The position numbers were made by a program, and so were the translations under genes. The notes below the pieces were generated by a model. The model was not told the origin of the DNA and did no database searches. It worked only from the letters and a program-made list of their open reading frames with translations. Below, in pieces: positions 41,468 through 51,957 of a DNA stretch of 64,000 nucleotides. The first letter of the stretch is position 1, and every line of letters starts with the position of its first letter. The stretch spans positions 2,167,376 through 2,231,375 of the forward strand of contig NW_022985437.1 in NCBI RefSeq assembly GCF_010093595.1, written 5' to 3'. The DNA comes from Mytilinidion resinicola (lineage: Eukaryota; Ascomycota; Dothideomycetes; Mytilinidiales; Mytilinidiaceae).

Positions 41468-43032
41468 TCACGGCAGTATGGGGGGAGTCGTAGCGAAAGC
41501 CCCGCTCCCAGGAGCCCGTTTTGTTGGCGGCCTTGATATCCGTCCGCTTCGTGTGGTGGTAGGTGCGGACTGCGCTCGCTGTGGCGTCGGCCGGCGTGCT
41601 AGGTCTGGAGATTGGGTTTTCTCGGCACCACGGCGTCGTGGGCCTAATGGTGATTTCACCCTGATACCGGCGAACCGACTTGCCTTAGACACACTCTGTG
41701 GGTGAATTTGGCGGAGTGGCCTATCAATCTTAGTATGCCGAGACTTTGTCTCGGGACGCTTCGACGCCTGTGAAGTGCTGCTCTGCAAGATGACGTCTAA
41801 GTTCTGGATAGGAGGCTCGAGTCCTGGAGCCTTGGGCTTCTGGGTCTGCATGTTCCGTGTGTTCCGCTCCTTCGACTTAGGCTTCGTGACCCTGACCTGG
41901 CCGAGGACCGAAGGGCCGTTTATTTGCTTGATCGGGCGTCCACGAGTGGAGGTCCTTCGGACGGCCTTTGGTGCGGCATCCTGATCCTCATAATCTTCTT
42001 TAATGGGTGTCGGATGCCCTGGATCCATCGCTAGTCGCCGCTGCTCGATCCAGTGCAGTAGAACGTGGTGCCATTTCAGGTCTCGTTCAGTTACCTCCAG
42101 ACGTCGCTTGAGGGCTTCTGCGCGCGTTGGTCCGACTTTGGGACGTGTGGTGTTCCTGTCGCCAGCCAATTTTTGAGCATCATCCAACTCTTGCTTTAAC
42201 CTGTCTCGTTCCTTTTCAAACTGCTCAAGGCGTTTAAGATGGCGGTTCTGAAACTCTATCCAATTGTCTAGCCGACTTTGTCGCTCTAGATCCAAGAGAA
42301 GGCGGACATCGCCACCCAGTCCATGCCTTTGTCGACGTTCGCGAACCTCGTCCACAAATTTGCTGAAGGGCCGGTTTCGACAGCGGACCATCGCCTGAAG
42401 CCTGCGGAATTTCTCCCAGTCCAATTTTTGGTAGCAAAGCACCACATCGCTAACCGATTTCCAGTACTGTATTATCGCCTGATATTTCTTAGGAGGGTTT
42501 CGCAAGGGAAAATCGAGGTCGGGCGGGTAGCAGGGAGGACAGCCATCGTCTTCCAGTTCTTTCCGCGCTCGGAACTCTAGGACGCGAGCCTCCTCGAGCT
42601 CCTCCTCCGAGTCTATCGGCGGTGTTAAATCCCTATGTTGTCACAGCATTAGTATATGGAAGAGATGTAGGATGTGCTTGGACGAACCGAAGTCTTGATG
42701 CGAGATTATCAGCGCCGAAAGGCTTTTTCCTCTGTAGTTCTCTAAGGGACAACATTAGCTTGCCTCTCTAAAGTCATATTGCTGTTTCTAGGCCTTTACT
42801 GTGCTTTTTTGAAAATAGTTATCCTCTCGGATTCCGATAGTGTCTCAAAATCTGGGATTTTGACCATTCTGTCCGCGAAAGGCAAGCGTCAGCACGGCGT
42901 CTGCGATTTTAGTTGTGTTTGGCGAGCCGTCACATACATGAAACCGCCAGAATCTTCGAGGACAGTACGCATAGCCAAATCGTTAAGATGAGCTTCTGTA
43001 GGAGAGCTCTCAGCAGGAGTACTCATGCCCAT
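41468..43032 (-). CDS. Basic coiled-coil protein of an expanded fungal accessory family
   Basis: Exons 43032-42938, 42868-42800, 42741-42688 and 42632-41468 give 460 aa. Three introns of 55-69 bp keep frame and link small 5' exons (MGMSTPAESSPTEAH; MVKIPDFETLSESERI) to the long last exon. The core (WKSVSDVVLCYQKLDWEKF, then RLEQFEKERDRLKQELDD) is strongly helical and probably coiled coil. The C-terminal third is disordered and very basic (RPLRQIHPQS, RSGRISRPPTKRAPG), suggesting nucleic-acid or chromatin contact. I recall closely similar proteins as repeated hypothetical genes in fungal genomes but know no function. It is divergent from the FHA-kinase gene, with about 450 bp between the starts. 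Confidence 0.7.
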
Positions 43033-43487
43033 GGTGGATAAAGAAAGGCGCGGTGGTTCACGCAGTGGCTGCGAAGTGGTTGTGGGGATGTGGTGTTATG
43101 GTGATGTAGTGATGTGGTGCTATGGTGTCATGGTGTCGTGGTAATTTGAAGAGGAGAAGAGGGAGGAGACAGCCGCGACACTTGACATTTATCCAGGGCT
43201 GGGGTAAGACTCACGTGATGGCGCGGTTCTTTCCGGCGGACGGGATGTCGCTACACCGTCACACGCTAAACTACTCGCATATGCTTAGCGCGGTTATGGG
43301 TTGGTAGGGTGCAAATCCACTACCGACCGTTGCTAATGCAAGACAATCCTCTCCCATCCAAGCGCGTCTCAGAGGCAGGTATATCAGCCATGGATTGTCC
43401 CACACACTGGAGAGTACAGTCCTGTTCATTCCTCTGCTACTTGGCTTTCATATTCTCCTCACTAAACTCTCATCACTGCCTGACACC
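43033..43487. promoter_or_regulatory. Divergent intergenic region
   Basis: Shared upstream region of the basic coiled-coil gene (left) and FHA kinase (right). It contains a GATGTGGTG/TATGGTGTCATGG simple-repeat tract at about 43,075-43,145. No promoter element is certain. Confidence 0.4.
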
Positions 43488-45400
43488 ATGTATGACCACA
43501 GTGTCTTCGCGGTCCTGACCGCCAATGACGGGAAAAACAAGGCGAACAGTGCCTTCAAGCTGCCGGAGAACTCGACGTGGTTCCGCCCGTCAGTTGGAGG
43601 CGTCGCCATAAAGCCCACCATTGACAGCCGACAGGCCACTCCCTCCGAAGATGGGGAGTCTGACGAGGAAGAGCTCAGCGTTGTGGACCGCCTCGTTGTG
43701 ACTTTCGATGAGCTGCTCGAGAATGAGAATTTTGAGAACGGGCTACAGTTGGGCACAAACCCGATTTCGTCTCATATCCTCCTGGGGCACCGAGGGACAA
43801 AAGGAGTCAGCGCGAAGCAGTGCAACATTACCGTGGATGATAACCTTTGCATCTGGCTGCACGATTACCATTCGGCGCACGGGTCCGCAGTTGGCTACAA
43901 CGGCCAGAACCAAAACGAGGTGCGGAAAAGCGAGACATGGATTCTGGCATTCGAGCCCGGCGAAGAGAATCCCTTCGGGGAGATCACTATCCATTCGGGA
44001 AGTCTTGCCGTCGAGATTAAATTTGTCAACCACACAACAGCAGACCCTCAATACGTCGAAAACTTGCGAACATTCGTCAGGAAGTGCAAGGAAGCAGCCC
44101 AAAAGAGCAAGGAAGACCTTGCGGCCGTTAGTGGACTTGGCTTGAGCAGCGAGCCGTCCACAGAGGCGCCGACGGAACCCCGGACCATCAATGACACGCC
44201 CATCTACTTCCATGACCAACTTCTTGGAATAGGTGGATTTGGCGAAGTCCACAAGGTTATCAGGATACGCGATGGGAAGGTTCTCGCCGCCAAGACATTC
44301 ATACCTCCAGCCAACGATAAGAAAACGACGAAGTTGGGCGAAAAGCCAGCCAACAAAAAGAGGAAATTGGATGAGATAGTCGACCCCATGTGGCTCATAG
44401 GGATACGGAGAGAGTTTACTCTGATGAAGGAAAACCCTCATGTAAGTACGCTGCAAGTGTGTCCGCTTCGACCACGCTGCTAATCGTCGAGCAGGCCAAC
44501 GTGATGCAGGTGTTTGAATTTCGAGAGGCACCAGAACCCATGATCGTCATGGAATATTATCCCGATGGGAACATGGTGGACGCCCTCGTCGTTGACGATG
44601 AGAGACGTATCAGTGCTGCAGGACAGATTCTAGACGGTCTCAGTCACCTCCATGCAAAGGGGTTGGCACATCGCGACCTGAAACCCGAAAACTTTTTGGT
44701 CAAGTTGAGGCCGTTCCAGGTCGTCATCACTGATTTCGGCTTGTCTAAAGTCGTACCCGATACCACCCTGCTGAAGACTTTCTGCGGGACTCTAAAGTAC
44801 GCGGCACCGGAGGTGTTCCCCGGTCTCAGCGACGGCCACGGGCCCGAAGTCGACGTTTGGTCCTTAGGTGTCATCATTTTCGAATGGATATATGGCGTCC
44901 CAACGCTTCCAGCTTCTCCCCAACCGAGAAAGAAGCAGGCAACAATCACGACTGAGCAGTGGTACGATTGGGTTGCGGATTGGACAACGCTACTCCTCAA
45001 GCGGCTGAAAGATGAAGACGAAGGCCAGTTGACCGAGATGCTCTTTCATATGATCGACGTCAATGCTAGGAAACGATGGCCTACGAACATGTGTTTGGCG
45101 CTGGGGTTTAAGAATGGCTTATTCAAACGGAGGAGGGGTGACGGTCTCGTCATTTGTATGAACGACTCGTACGACCCTATCGTGCCAGCCGAGGAAGGAA
45201 ATGAGGGAACACAAACGCCGACTGCGGCATCACCGTCGGTCCGGGCGTCGCCGCCGCAATCACTGGCAAGCATCGACCCTGAAGTCACCATCATACCGGG
45301 GAGCATGTGGGACGGCGAAGGACCTTCGAGTTCGCGTAGAACATCTCTTTCCATGGCCACCAACCCGCAGCACAGGTTATACCACTCAAACCTCCTCTAG
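43488..45400 (+). CDS. FHA-domain serine/threonine protein kinase
   Basis: Exons 43488-44441 and 44495-45400 (53-bp GTAAGT...GCTAAT...GCAG intron, phase 0) give 619 aa. The N-terminal FHA domain spans about residues 90-180 (ILLGHRGTKGVSAKQCNI, HGSAVGYNG); it should bind phosphothreonine peptides. The kinase domain spans about 240-545, with the glycine loop GIGGFGEV, Lys in AAKTF, HRDLKPEN near 376, ITDFGLSK near 397 and YAAPEV near 422. All catalytic motifs are intact. The architecture recalls fungal checkpoint-type FHA kinases, but the C-lobe (EWIYGVPTLP, GFKNGLFKRR) belongs to a distinct accessory family also represented by the fragment at 16.9-17.4 kb. The Ser/Pro-rich tail ends after IDPEVTIIPG. 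Confidence 0.9.
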
Positions 45401-47170
45401 GATAGGCAAGGCTAGCTCGCTTATATGCGGATTATCCTACGCAGAGGCGGTTAGGTTTCTCAGACAGTAGTATAGCACGTGCAAAGGTACCCAATGGGTT
45501 TCCGGCTTCCAAGTGATCCTGGATAAAGACAATGAGATTGTGAGGTCCTGAGAGGAAATATTCAGGGCGATTTCTTCGTGGCTTGGGAGGGTGAGGAGCA
45601 GCGGTGTACGAGGATAGAGAGCTTAGCGGGTTGGGGTGTGGTGGAGGAGGTCTATTTTTAGTGGAGTCACGTGGCGCACGAGTGATGAAAACTTTGCTAG
45701 CTACCACAACAAGCTTAAATCCATCAATGCGACGCTAGAAGCCGATGACTAGGTGGCCTGCACTGCGTGCGAAAGCTTTCGTGACGCAAATTGGATATGA
45801 TTCCAGTATACACTAGCTGCCCTGCACCCTCTCTACGTAGAGGCAAGAAAATAGATGAGATGTAAATGTCGCGACTGCTTGAATTCGACTGTTAAACTTT
45901 AACGAACCGCCCCAAGCGTGTATCGCAAGAGGGAATTCGCATGGAGGTCTTCTGGCCAGCCACGTTTCCATAGTTCAGCATGTGACGGCGGCATGGAAGG
46001 TCGGGCACTAATGCAGAATGCGCGACATCGCTTCCGGTTGGACTGGACGAGGTCTACCCCTCCTCGTGACCCGTTTGATGTTGGGCGCCGACGTAATCGA
46101 AAATTACCTCAGCCATATGTCTCTGACCCCAATTTATACCGCAAATAGAGGTATATGCAGGCTTTCTTCTGCTGCATACTCTTCGGTTGGCACGAGACTT
46201 GTGAGCAATTCTGGTACCCTCCCCTTAGTACAACGGCCGGCCGATCGAATCGCGTCCTCTGGACATCCGCTGTTAGGAGAGCTTGCTTCGCAATCCAACG
46301 CCATACTCGGTGGGCTTCGGGAGTTGACGGGAGCGCAACAAGTCGCATTTCATCTTCCTGGTTCATACATCGTGTGCGGATTCTGCCTGGACTGCGAAAA
46401 GGCAGCCGCTTGTGATTTCCTCGATGAAATTTGTCGTCAGGCACCAACGCTCGAGGATCGAATCGACCTTTTTCACGTCCCCGCAAGTCTTTACTTCCAC
46501 TCCACTTCGCTGAGCGTCGGTGCTGCAGTTCATTAACAGGCACGAAGCCTCTCTGTGTCTCGAGGCTCACACCCACCTCTTCTTTGCGCTTCTAGCCCTG
46601 CCTCCTTCGCGATCACCCTCACGCACGCCGCACACCGCACACCTTAGGTTCTCTGGTTTCACTATTCGGCTTTGCGCATACAGCCGCAGCCCTCTTCTGA
46701 CATCTCGTCTGCGCAAGTTGAGTAATAACTAGGTTACTCTCGTCCTCTCTAGCCTCTATACTAATACTTTCTACTCTGTAGTAGCGGCTCTAGTACACGA
46801 TTCGATTCATTCCTCCCTTGCGCCGCGCACCGTTGCCCTACCGCATTCCACACGTCGCACTTAGCGTATTCTATTAAGGACGAAGAGGGTGCATTAAAAT
46901 ACTGGAGACTCAACCTCGGCTTTTGCATTCTACTGTCTCACAAAAGGCGCAACCACATTCTCCACAGCCAAGGTAAATACCAGTATGAGCCTCTCCATCA
47001 AACATACTGTCCGCGCAGCGACTTATATTGTATAGGCGATAGTCACGTTCATCGGGGTCGCACCCACGAGCAGGCAGGATCTTCAGCACACTTTATTGTG
47101 ATTATGGCGGTCAGACATTTTAAATTTCATTTACACCCTTAAACTACTTATAGCTGACATATGTGTACCT
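45401..47170. other. Intergenic region, no gene accepted
   Basis: Overlapping frames of 150-170 codons on both strands at 46,018-46,576 oppose each other and neither shows a motif or supporting introns. A possible donor (AAGGTAAAT) at about 46,971 and a short ATG frame at 46,985 could belong to the exon at 47.18 kb, but no complete model was found. Confidence 0.4.
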
Positions 47171-47176
47171 ATGTAG

Positions 47177-47419
47177 ATAGGCGACGAAGCTCTTGCTGGA
47201 ACCGATGAAACGATCCAGCTCCATAATTTCCCTCCAGACCCCACCAACGAAAGGAAGATATGGTTCAAAGGCTACTATCTTTCCATCTACAACAAGCAAA
47301 CAGAACATTACGAAAAGCATATAGTCAACTCGCCCTCTACAACCGAACATAAGGATTATACGGTGCCAGCCGGCTATGCTGTTTACGTCAGAGCTGCTAG
47401 CGTATATTTCGAAGTCTAG
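47177..47419 (+). CDS. 3' exon of an unrecognised gene
   Basis: An 80-codon plus-strand frame with no ATG begins after a TGTAG acceptor-like site. It reads as folded protein: IWFKGYYLSIYNKQTEHYEK, then TVPAGYAVYVRAASVYFEV, a beta-rich ending before TAG at 47,417-47,419. Upstream exon(s) were not identified. Its stop overlaps that of the minus-strand gene that follows, within a shared CTAG. Family unknown. Confidence 0.35.
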   Translation: MGDEALAGTDETIQLHNFPPDPTNERKIWFKGYYLSIYNKQTEHYEKHIVNSPSTTEHKDYTVPAGYAVYVRAASVYFEV

Positions 47420-47844
47420 GAGGAGATTTCTATTTGTCCCCCGAAGAACTTGGTTAGACGGTATCCGTCGTCGTTGCCACACCAGATGGTAAAGGAGACA
47501 TCCTGTCTGTTATCCTTCGGAAATAAACTTGGCCAGCATCCTGTCGTCTCCATATTTTCGCTTCTTTCCCAGTTCCATAGCCGGCTATTCTGGACGGCTG
47601 TTCTGAATGGCTCGGGCATTTTTACTATGTCGCTAGCGGGTGCATTTGTGTACATATCCTTCATTTCTGTTGATAGATTGTTAGCAGTGCCTTGTACATA
47701 TTCAAAGTTTCCCCTCACCCCTGTTTTCCCCGAATGGTGGTAATGAATCAACTGCTGCCAGCCTCTGTTGCTCATATCGCAGTAATGAGTGATGACTCTC
47801 GCAAAGTGGTGGCTGTTGCCGCTGTTCGTGAACGAAGGTGCCAT
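47416..47844 (-). CDS. Hypothetical protein of 142 aa
   Basis: Single-exon minus-strand frame from ATG 47844. Rich in His, Trp, Asn and Tyr (MAPSFTNSGNSHHFARV, NRGWQQLIHYHHSG, FTIWCGNDDGYRL), with three Cys and no signal peptide. Composition suggests a compact beta-rich soluble protein. No family is recognised. It converges with the plus-strand exon, sharing the CTAG in which both genes stop. Its start is 86 bp beyond the stop of the 276-aa gene on the same strand. Confidence 0.5.
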   Translation of the reverse strand: MAPSFTNSGNSHHFARVITHYCDMSNRGWQQLIHYHHSGKTGVRGNFEYVQGTANNLSTEMKDMYTNAPASDIVKMPEPFRTAVQNSRLWNWERSENMETTGCWPSLFPKDNRQDVSFTIWCGNDDGYRLTKFFGGQIEISS

Positions 47845-47929
47845 CACTATTAGTGATAACAGTTTGCCTGTAATTCCGATCCTGCGTTTGATCTGTCGCT
47901 AATTAGTCTTGACCAAATGCAGAGGAGGT

Positions 47930-48860
47930 TTAATATATACCACTATTTAAGGATGGCGCGGGAAGTGCCATTTGGTGTAGATTTGGCAACTGAGCTATTT
48001 TGAGGTCAGTGTTGCTAACATTTATAAGATGAATGTCACATACTTGTCCCGGAGGCATATTGAATAGATGGAGTCTGAGTAGTCAATTCGCCAGTCTGCA
48101 CTAGCGATGCTTGAATCTCTGGTGCGGGTCCGTCGGAGTCATCCATCCTCCGACGGCGTTGCTCCCTACGCTGGGAGATCTTTGCTACTCACTGGTCAGT
48201 GAGGACACTGGGAATTCACGTGGAAGTTATCATACCACGAAGATTCCTAAACTCATCACACATTGGTCTTTCCATTTCCAATTCGTCCATAATGTCGACT
48301 ATGTCCTCAGGCCAATCCTGCTCTTCCTCTTCTTTCACTAGCTTGATGAGGCCATCGAAAACTTCCAAGCTAGATTCAGTCCAGACTTTGGTTGGGTAAC
48401 TTGTTGACAGGGCGATCACACCATGAGGGTGGCTTTCACACAAACCACGGATAGTACCAATCCTGAGGAGGTTCGTGGCCATCACAGATTTAGTGCTTCT
48501 GCTTTTGTACTCTGCCTCTCTTGGCGGTCCGAATATCAACCTGAAGTTCGCCTTAACAGTCCGTGATGAATCCAATTCGGTGGTATCTAGTATCTTTCGC
48601 TTGGTTGAGTCTGCCTGGGTCTTGAGCGTGTGAATTTCAACTTGTACGCGTTCTCGACACGCTGCAGCAGCGCTTTGGGTCTCTCGTTGGATCTTGGTCA
48701 CAGCATCGATCAATTTCGAAACCCATGTAGCAATCTCGTTAGCTTGACTCGTCGCGAGATCCGCCGACTTCGAGAGATACACCGACATCGCATCGAACCT
48801 TTTAGTCTGTTCCATCAGCGTTGAGATAGCGTGAGCGCCTTGTGTCAGTTTAGTTGCCAT
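47930..48860 (-). CDS. Helical protein of 276 aa, three exons
   Basis: Exons 48860-48236, 48184-48044 and 47994-47930. The introns (51 bp with CACTGACC branch; 49 bp, GTATGT...ACTGACC...AAATAG) are both phase 1 and restore good coding text (RAKISQRREQRRRMDDSDG). The N-terminal 130 residues are helical (LATSQANEIATWVSKLIDAVTKI, here cut at 20: ATSQANEIATWVSKLIDAVT) and may form a four-helix or coiled-coil unit. The C-terminal half has NFRLIFGPPREAEYKSRSTK, and the last exons are Pro/Gln-rich. No signal peptide or known domain. A copy of the dispersed TTTAGTTTCCAGAA motif lies about 45-85 bp upstream of the ATG. Confidence 0.6.
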
Positions 48861-48894
48861 CTTCGGAGATGGCCGCCGTTAAAGTGTTTTTTGA

Positions 48895-48960
48895 ATTTTC
48901 GTCTTCCAGAAGCTGGCGACCGGTCGGTAGTTTAGTTTCCAGAAACTTGCGAGAGAGGTC
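48895..48960. promoter_or_regulatory. Dispersed motif upstream of the 276-aa gene
   Basis: Text CCAGAAGCTGGCGACCGGTC followed by GGTAGTTTAGTTTCCAGAAA matches copies at about 37,751-37,790, 37,911-37,960 and 40,803-40,845. Function unknown; repeat or regulatory. Confidence 0.5.
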
Positions 48961-49800
48961 TCAGAAACAGGGCGGTGGGGGCGTTAAATAGTTAGTTTTT
49001 AGAAATTCCCAACAGTTTGGCACTACCCGCTTTCGCTTGCCCTCAGCTGACAGGCCGGCATCGGCTCCACCAAACACCGGACGATCCACGCAGCCGACCT
49101 CATCGCAATTTACGCGATCCAAGGTTGTGGCCGGGAAGCACCCTTCGTATCTGCCTGCCTTTTAACCCGGTCTGGATCCGAGTCTGCATCATGGGCGCTA
49201 CCTCACGTTTCCATGCCAAATGCAGGCTGAGTCTTAATGCGTGAGCAAGTCTCGGTACACGCGACGGACTAGTACGAGTGACGGACCTGTTGAATGTCAC
49301 GGTTAATGGTGGCTGAAACAATGTGATAAGGGATGAGAATGGATACATATATGAGGCACCCCGCCCATCCATAGCCAGACAATTAATGAAGACACAATCA
49401 CTTGCTCAACACGCATCTCGTACTAGCCCGGATTCTGCCGAATTTGTACTGGTATGTGAGTCGTACCGGCTCTAATCTTTGATTGAATATACTATTCCTA
49501 AAGGCCAACTCTTTGTACCAGTACAGATATAAGCTACTTGGTACGCATCTATAACAGTCCTAATTCTGCCAATTTGTATTGGTATACCGACTAGTTAAAT
49601 ATACTGCTCTTAAATAACTTCCGTACGGGTACATTACGGCATAAGCCTGATGGGGCTTAATATCGAACACGTGACTTAGTGAAAATTCAGGATGAGGCTG
49701 AACATTAAGTTTGTAGCATAGTTAATATCTAAGCAAGATAGTGCAGCACTTTAGCACTTGCATTGACGCTTGTAAACAACTAAGCCTGTAGGGCCAAAAC
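48961..49800. other. Intergenic region, no gene seen
   Basis: Two AT-rich stretches around 49,430-49,470 and 49,540-49,580 share TACTAGCCCGGATTCTGCCG / AGTCCTAATTCTGCCA and TTTGTACTGGTA text, so a small direct repeat is present. No gene. Confidence 0.45.
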
Positions 49801-49803
49801 TGC

Positions 49804-49885
49804 GCCTACATGGAGCAATAGGCAACGCGACCACATCTTGGATGTGCAAAAGCCGTGTGTGGTTCGATCCTCACATACGAACGCT
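49804..49885 (+). tRNA. tRNA-like sequence with A- and B-box words
   Basis: GGTTCGATCC (49,861-49,870) fits the Pol III B box, and TGGAGCAATAGG (49,811-49,822) fits an A box about 40 bp earlier. CACATC-TTG-GATGTG between them is a perfect small stem. The T-arm and anticodon loop do not have normal geometry (no T33, mismatched T stem), so a tRNA pseudogene or tRNA-derived SINE head is more likely than a working tRNA. Confidence 0.35.
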
Positions 49886-50797
49886 GGAGTCTAGGTATGG
49901 CGAAAGATTACAAGGGTGCGGCCGGTGCGGGGTGGCCGGGATCTGGTCTTATATCTCATCCATGTAACTAAGAATACCCTAGTTGCCATGATAGACCTAG
50001 TACAATATAGGTTTAGGCGCGGGCATCAAAGGGACGCAACCCTCGGCTCAGGCAGCTCACCGGAGCAACTGGAGCAGCGTGAGCATGCCCTAAGTAGCCT
50101 GTTCCGGCTCCTTCTAGGGCCCAGACAAGCTCCCGGCTGAAAATGCCCCAACTGAAGTTCTGCCAAGCCTGTTGCCTGCTGCCTTGAACGCCAGCTAAAC
50201 GGTAAAGATCCAGGCGAGACGGTACGCGAGTAATCTCCCTAGTCTTTTATATGGCATGCGCGCCTTACACCAACCACAGCTGGTTCCTGTTCGAGAGGAT
50301 GCCGTTTGCGGCATGCTGTAGAGCAACACATGGATGCAGCTGCAGCTCCGGCTACTGTGGAGCGAATTCCTATCAGCGCGGGGCAGGCGTACGTCTCACC
50401 GGTGACGTCTGCATTGGGATGGTCCATGGACGTACGCCTCACCAAATCTGAAAGTGGAACAGTCCCAATATTTGCATGCATTTTCCTGAAAGCAGTGTTG
50501 GTGGTGCTAACACATCTATGCCGGGCAGTTTTAGAAATGATATAAAGGCCGTATACACCCTCACTCCAAGCTGGCACCCAAATACTAGTCAGGCGTTCTG
50601 CACTCACGACACGTTTACAAGGTGCTCCTTTACTATAATCCCGAGGATAAAGTGCTACGAACACCTTCGTCCAGCATTGTAAACCTACGAGCCCAAAGTC
50701 GTACTCCTATTTCAAGTAAGGTAAGTTCAAAAATCGGAGAATTTCTCAAATGTGATGCTTACCGGATGAGTGAACAGGCTTGAGCAGGGAGGGCACC
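49886..50797. other. Intergenic region, no gene accepted
   Basis: Opposed frames at 50,239-50,682. One plus-strand frame reads CSCSSGYCGANSY, faintly like a hevein chitin-binding core, but the remaining Cys pattern is missing. Not called. Confidence 0.4.
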
Positions 50798-50989
50798 ATG
50801 TGTGAAATAAAAACCTTACGATGGCACCAATGTGGATGTGCAGACTGCGATCTTCCTACGAAGTGTGATAAGGATATTCAGGATCCGTACGGATGTCCGA
50901 ATGTGCACTGGGTGGAGAGGCCACGGAGGCCTGGGCACTGTGGTTGTTTAGCGGAGACACCACCAAGCTCGTCAGCAAGCGATAATTGA
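50798..50989 (+). CDS. Small Cys-rich protein
   Basis: A 63-aa frame from ATG 50798 (GCACCATGT context) with about eight Cys in a pattern starting MCEIKTLRWHQCGCADC and ending HCGCLAE. No signal peptide is visible, so cytosolic or nuclear metal binding is more likely than secretion. Small Cys-rich frames starting MC- are frequent in fungi and uncharacterised. It converges on the 150-aa gene downstream. Confidence 0.45.
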   Translation: MCEIKTLRWHQCGCADCDLPTKCDKDIQDPYGCPNVHWVERPRRPGHCGCLAETPPSSSASDN

Positions 50990-51069
50990 GATCAGAGTTC
51001 TGCGCATTTGCCAAAAGGTATCTTGAATAAATCCGCATCTGCGATTATGTTTATATCTCAAGCTGGTTC

Positions 51070-51522
51070 CTAAGCACGTCCCTTTCTCCGAACATCTGTT
51101 CGACTTGGAAAACTGATATTATGTTCGAGATTTATCTCTCTCCACCACTTCACCGTCTCGTTCACCTTTGGCGATATGGCTGGACTGGCCAGTCGCTTGA
51201 CTATCAAACGTGAATCGCTGCATTTCACATCAAAAGCCATAACATTAGGTCCGTCCGCATCTAAAGGCACACCGTAGTCAAAAACAATGTCCACTCGATC
51301 CGAACCCTTCCTGTCTGAAATCTTTGTAATCAAATGGCAAATTTCAGTTGTGTCGGTCCTCCCGGATATTTGAGTCCAGAATTGCTCGAGTAACTCGGTG
51401 TCAGCCTTGTCAACGGAAGGGTGAATCTTCTCAAGCTGGACTGGGCGAGTACGGATAAGAAACCGTACTGGACGGCTTAAACGGCCAATTAAAGGCGAAG
51501 CCATAGCGTCCTCTCGCCTCAT
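51070..51522 (-). CDS. Hypothetical protein of 150 aa (full-length member of a duplicated pair)
   Basis: Single frame from ATG 51522 (MRREDAMASPLIGRLSRPV). The text alternates helix and strand (DRVDIVFDYGVPLDADG, MAFDVKCSDSRLI), suggesting a folded domain with a central sheet. Its 5' half and leader recur, nearly unchanged, at 18,345-18,535. No family is recognised. The upstream tandem array at 51,530-51,640 is the inverted counterpart of the one at 18.16-18.35 kb. Confidence 0.55.
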   Translation of the reverse strand: MRREDAMASPLIGRLSRPVRFLIRTRPVQLEKIHPSVDKADTELLEQFWTQISGRTDTTEICHLITKISDRKGSDRVDIVFDYGVPLDADGPNVMAFDVKCSDSRLIVKRLASPAISPKVNETVKWWREINLEHNISFPSRTDVRRKGRA

Positions 51523-51529
51523 AATCTGT

Positions 51530-51645
51530 GGGAACCGGGTGATCGCAGGAAGTGGGTGGTCGTGGGAAGTGAGTGATCGCAGGAAGCGGGTGGCCGTAGG
51601 AAGCGGGTGGTCGTAGGAAGCGGGTGGTGCTGGCGTGCTGACTCA
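51530..51645 (-). repeat. Tandem array upstream of the 150-aa gene
   Basis: Seven or so units of GGAAGCGGGTGGTCGTA, the reverse complement of the 18.16-18.35 kb array, but fewer and slightly diverged. Confidence 0.75.
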
Positions 51646-51957
51646 CATAAGCGCAATGCAAACACCAAGGGCCCGCAAATGGTAAGCTCAACATCACGTG
51701 AGAAGACCGCCGTGGCAGAGAACTAGACACCTGCACCACCACCGCCACTTCACCCAGCAATCTTTTTTTTCCAGAAGTTGCTTGTCTACGCTAGTCTACT
51801 CTAAGCCCGGATTATTTTCGCGACCTCTACATTCAAACCCCGGATGCTCCTCCCGAGCAATGATTCAACTATCAATACGCCGCCCTAGGCGGCCACCTTT
51901 TAAGAGTAACTAATTACCTTACTTTTTACTATGAGTTTAACTGTGCACTTCTGCGGA

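Noticed and set aside
46018..46576. Opposed frames of 172 (plus) and 155 (minus) codons
   Set aside because: Neither shows a motif, intron signals or clear codon preference; at least one must be noise and I cannot choose.
50251..50451. Hevein-type chitin-binding domain
   Set aside because: Only CSSGYCGANSY resembles the core; the other Cys and a signal peptide are missing.
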